From Mycobacterium sp. 050128 (GTDB lineage: Bacteria; Actinomycetota; Actinomycetes; Mycobacteriales; Mycobacteriaceae): 64,000 nt of DNA. The stretch covers positions 620,001 through 684,000 of the forward strand of contig NZ_JAZGLW010000002.1 of NCBI RefSeq assembly GCF_036409155.1, written 5' to 3'. The notes under the pieces are model-generated. The model was not told the origin of the DNA and searched no databases. It saw nothing but the letters and a program-made list of their open reading frames with translations. This document shows positions 62,298 through 64,000 of this stretch, piece by piece. A program made the translations under genes and the position numbers. How positions within the stretch are numbered: position 1 is the first letter of the stretch; each line of letters begins with the position of its first letter.

Positions 62298-63063
62298 GCC
62301 CGGGATGCGACGGTCGTTCGACGAGCTGATGGCGGAGGCCGTCGCGGCGCCCCTCGTGGGCTGGGACTTCTCCTGGCTGGATGGCAGGGCCACCGAGGAA
62401 CGCCCGTCCTGGGGATACCAGCGGCAGATCAGCGCCCGGCTCGCCGCCGTGTCGGCCGCCCTGGACATCCACACCGGTGGCGGCGAGGTGCTCGTCGGTG
62501 TGCCGTCGTTCCCGCCCACGATGGCGGCCACCGAATCATGGCCGCCCAACGCCGCACTGGCCACCCGGCGATTAGGGCCCCGCGGCGTGGTGGTCATCCG
62601 GACCAGCGACGAGCCCCCGCTGCCGTTCGCCGCCGAGGCATTTGACCTGGTGACCAGCCGGCATCCAATTGCGGTGTGGTGGAGCGAGATTGCCCGCATG
62701 TTGCGGCCCGGTGGCACCTACTTCGCGCAGCACCCCGGCCCGGCGACGGTGTGCGAGCTGGTCGAATTCGTGATGGGGCCGCACCCCGAGTTGGGTGCCC
62801 ACCTCGAGCCGGCCGTGCAGCGCGCCGACGCACAGGCCGTCGGGTTGCAGATCGTGGACATCCGCATGGAGACGCTGCGCGCGGAGTTCTTCGACATCGG
62901 CGCGGTGATCTACTTCTTGCGCAAGCTGATTTGGACCGTGCCGGACTTCACCGTCGAGCCGTACTACGGGCGACTGCGCGCCCTGCACGACATCATCGAG
63001 GCGGACGGCCGGTTCGTCACGCACCCGACGCGGGTGCTGGTCGAGGCCCGCAAGCCCGGCTGA
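62287..63063 (+). CDS. Class I SAM-dependent methyltransferase, copy 2 of a tandem
   Basis: A 258-residue paralogue of the preceding gene, with the same order of motifs: F-S-W-L-D-G-R-A-T-E-E-R-P-S-W-G-Y near the front (identical in both), D-I-H-T-G-G-G-E-V-L, and M-L-R-P-G-G-T-Y. An ATG at 62305 is an alternative start that aligns better with the GTG alternative of copy 1. It ends next to the convergent pseudouridine synthase gene. Confidence 0.83.
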   Translation: MSAEPGMRRSFDELMAEAVAAPLVGWDFSWLDGRATEERPSWGYQRQISARLAAVSAALDIHTGGGEVLVGVPSFPPTMAATESWPPNAALATRRLGPRGVVVIRTSDEPPLPFAAEAFDLVTSRHPIAVWWSEIARMLRPGGTYFAQHPGPATVCELVEFVMGPHPELGAHLEPAVQRADAQAVGLQIVDIRMETLRAEFFDIGAVIYFLRKLIWTVPDFTVEPYYGRLRALHDIIEADGRFVTHPTRVLVEARKPG

Positions 63064-63990
63064 TCAGCCCTCGTCGCGCAGCACGCCCAACGCGTGGCGC
63101 AGGTCGGTCGGGTACGGGCTGACGAATTCCACCCACCGCCCGTCGGCCGGATGGGCGAACGCCAGCGACCGGGCATGCAGCCATTGACGTTCCAGGCCAA
63201 GCCTTTTCGCGAGTTTCGGGTCGGCGCCGTAGACGAGGTCGCCGCAGCACGGATGGTGCAACGCGGCGAAATGAACCCGAATCTGGTGGGTGCGACCGGT
63301 TTCCAGGTGCACATCAAGCAGGCTGGCGGCGGCGAACGCTTCGACGGTGTCGTAGTGGGTGACGCTGTGCCGACCGTTCTGGGTGACCGCGAACTTCCAC
63401 TCCCCGCCGCGATGCCGTCCGATCGGCGCGTCGATGGTCCCGCTGGACGGGTCCGGATGTCCTTGCACCAGAGCGTGATAGCGCTTATCGACGGTGCGTT
63501 GCTTGAACGCCCGCTTGAGCAGGGTGTAGGCCCGTTCAGAGATCGCGACCACCATCACCCCGGAGGTCCCCACGTCGAGGCGGTGCACGATGCCCTGCCG
63601 TTCGTGCACACCCGACGTGGTGATCCGGTAGCCCGCGGCGGCCAGGCCGCCGAGCACGGTCGGCCCGCTCCAGCCCACCGAGGCGTGCGCGGCCACCGCC
63701 GCCGGCTTGTCGATGACGACGATGTCGTCGTCGGAGTACAGGATGGCCATGCCCTCGATCTCGACGGGCGTGTTCTCCAGCGGCGCCGGCGCCTCGGGCA
63801 ACCGCACCTCCAGCCAGGCGCCGGGTGTCAGTCGGTCGGACTTGCCCGCCTGTACACCGTCGAGTTCGACGCCGCCGTCCTCGGCGATGGCCGCGACCGC
63901 GCTGCGGGACAGCCCCAACAGGCGCGACAGCCCGGCGTCGACACGCATGCCCGCCAATCCCTCCGGAACGGGCATCGAGCGGTTGGTCAT
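63064..63990 (-). CDS. RluD-type pseudouridine synthase (Rv1540-like)
   Basis: A 308-residue RNA pseudouridine synthase. An N-terminal S4 domain (about 13-75) precedes the catalytic core with H-R-L-D-V-G-T-S-G (aspartate nucleophile, about 140) and the R-T-H-Q-I-R-V-H motif (about 230). Members modify the large ribosomal RNA. The start ATG overlaps what is probably the lspA stop (ATGA). It is the last complete gene of the window. Confidence 0.93.
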   Translation of the reverse strand: MTNRSMPVPEGLAGMRVDAGLSRLLGLSRSAVAAIAEDGGVELDGVQAGKSDRLTPGAWLEVRLPEAPAPLENTPVEIEGMAILYSDDDIVVIDKPAAVAAHASVGWSGPTVLGGLAAAGYRITTSGVHERQGIVHRLDVGTSGVMVVAISERAYTLLKRAFKQRTVDKRYHALVQGHPDPSSGTIDAPIGRHRGGEWKFAVTQNGRHSVTHYDTVEAFAAASLLDVHLETGRTHQIRVHFAALHHPCCGDLVYGADPKLAKRLGLERQWLHARSLAFAHPADGRWVEFVSPYPTDLRHALGVLRDEG

Positions 63991-64000
63991 TTGGTCGGGT
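63987..64000 (-). CDS. lspA: Possible last codons of lspA
   Basis: Minus-strand codons P-T-K-stop end at a TGA (63989-63987) that overlaps the RluD-type start. In M. tuberculosis lspA (signal peptidase II) is directly upstream of Rv1540. Only 14 bases are visible, so the assignment rests on gene order alone. Confidence 0.35.

Overview
The window is a gene-dense, high-GC stretch of a mycobacterial chromosome. Almost every gene has a recognisable Mycobacterium tuberculosis counterpart, and they run in the order Rv1617 (pykA) down to Rv1540, so the window reads opposite to the usual H37Rv numbering. The very long acidic tail on Lgt and several loci that differ from M. tuberculosis point to a non-tuberculous, probably slow-growing Mycobacterium. 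Species cannot be fixed from sequence alone. All Rv comparisons are from memory, not from a search.

Layout. 1-4 kb: 5' part of pyruvate kinase, two small membrane proteins (DUF2752, TM2) and lgt. 4-9.3 kb: trpE - membrane protein - trpC - trpB - trpA - lgt, all on the minus strand and mostly translationally coupled. 9.4-12.6 kb: a peroxiredoxin, a ChaA-type antiporter and a receptor-like Ser/Thr kinase that M. tuberculosis lacks here. 12.6-19.1 kb: hisD-C-B-H-A-impA-F-I, coupled by start/stop overlaps; HisA is the actinobacterial PriA type that also serves tryptophan synthesis. 19.7-25 kb: nadA-nadB-nadC plus an MDR dehydrogenase, divergent from the NrtR repressor across a perfect 23-bp palindrome. 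25-36 kb: lipase, then the biotin genes (bioB-bsaP-DUF2567 and bioA-F-D), split by a cassette at 28.6-32.4 kb. 36-46 kb: small membrane protein, catalytically dead RipD, a strong terminator, an acyltransferase-SGNH protein and treX-treY-treZ. 46-60 kb: PdxR-like regulator and flavin protein, ilvA, an F420-type reductase, plsB1, methyltransferase, MerR with an F420 oxidoreductase, dnaE1, an SRPBCC protein and two SDR enzymes. 60-64 kb: glbN-lprI, a tandem methyltransferase pair, an RluD-type synthase and perhaps the last codons of lspA.

How it works together. Most of the window is core anabolism (Trp, His, NAD, biotin, Ile, trehalose) plus envelope functions. Accessory insertions sit at operon boundaries: the kinase with an extracellular TPM-like domain; the four-gene membrane/cupredoxin cassette (my best candidate for an undescribed system); the PdxR pair; the MerR/F420 pair with a textbook distorted-spacer promoter; and the methyltransferase tandem. 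Three intergenic gaps also carry an 80-bp interspersed palindromic element built on a 20-bp tandem repeat.
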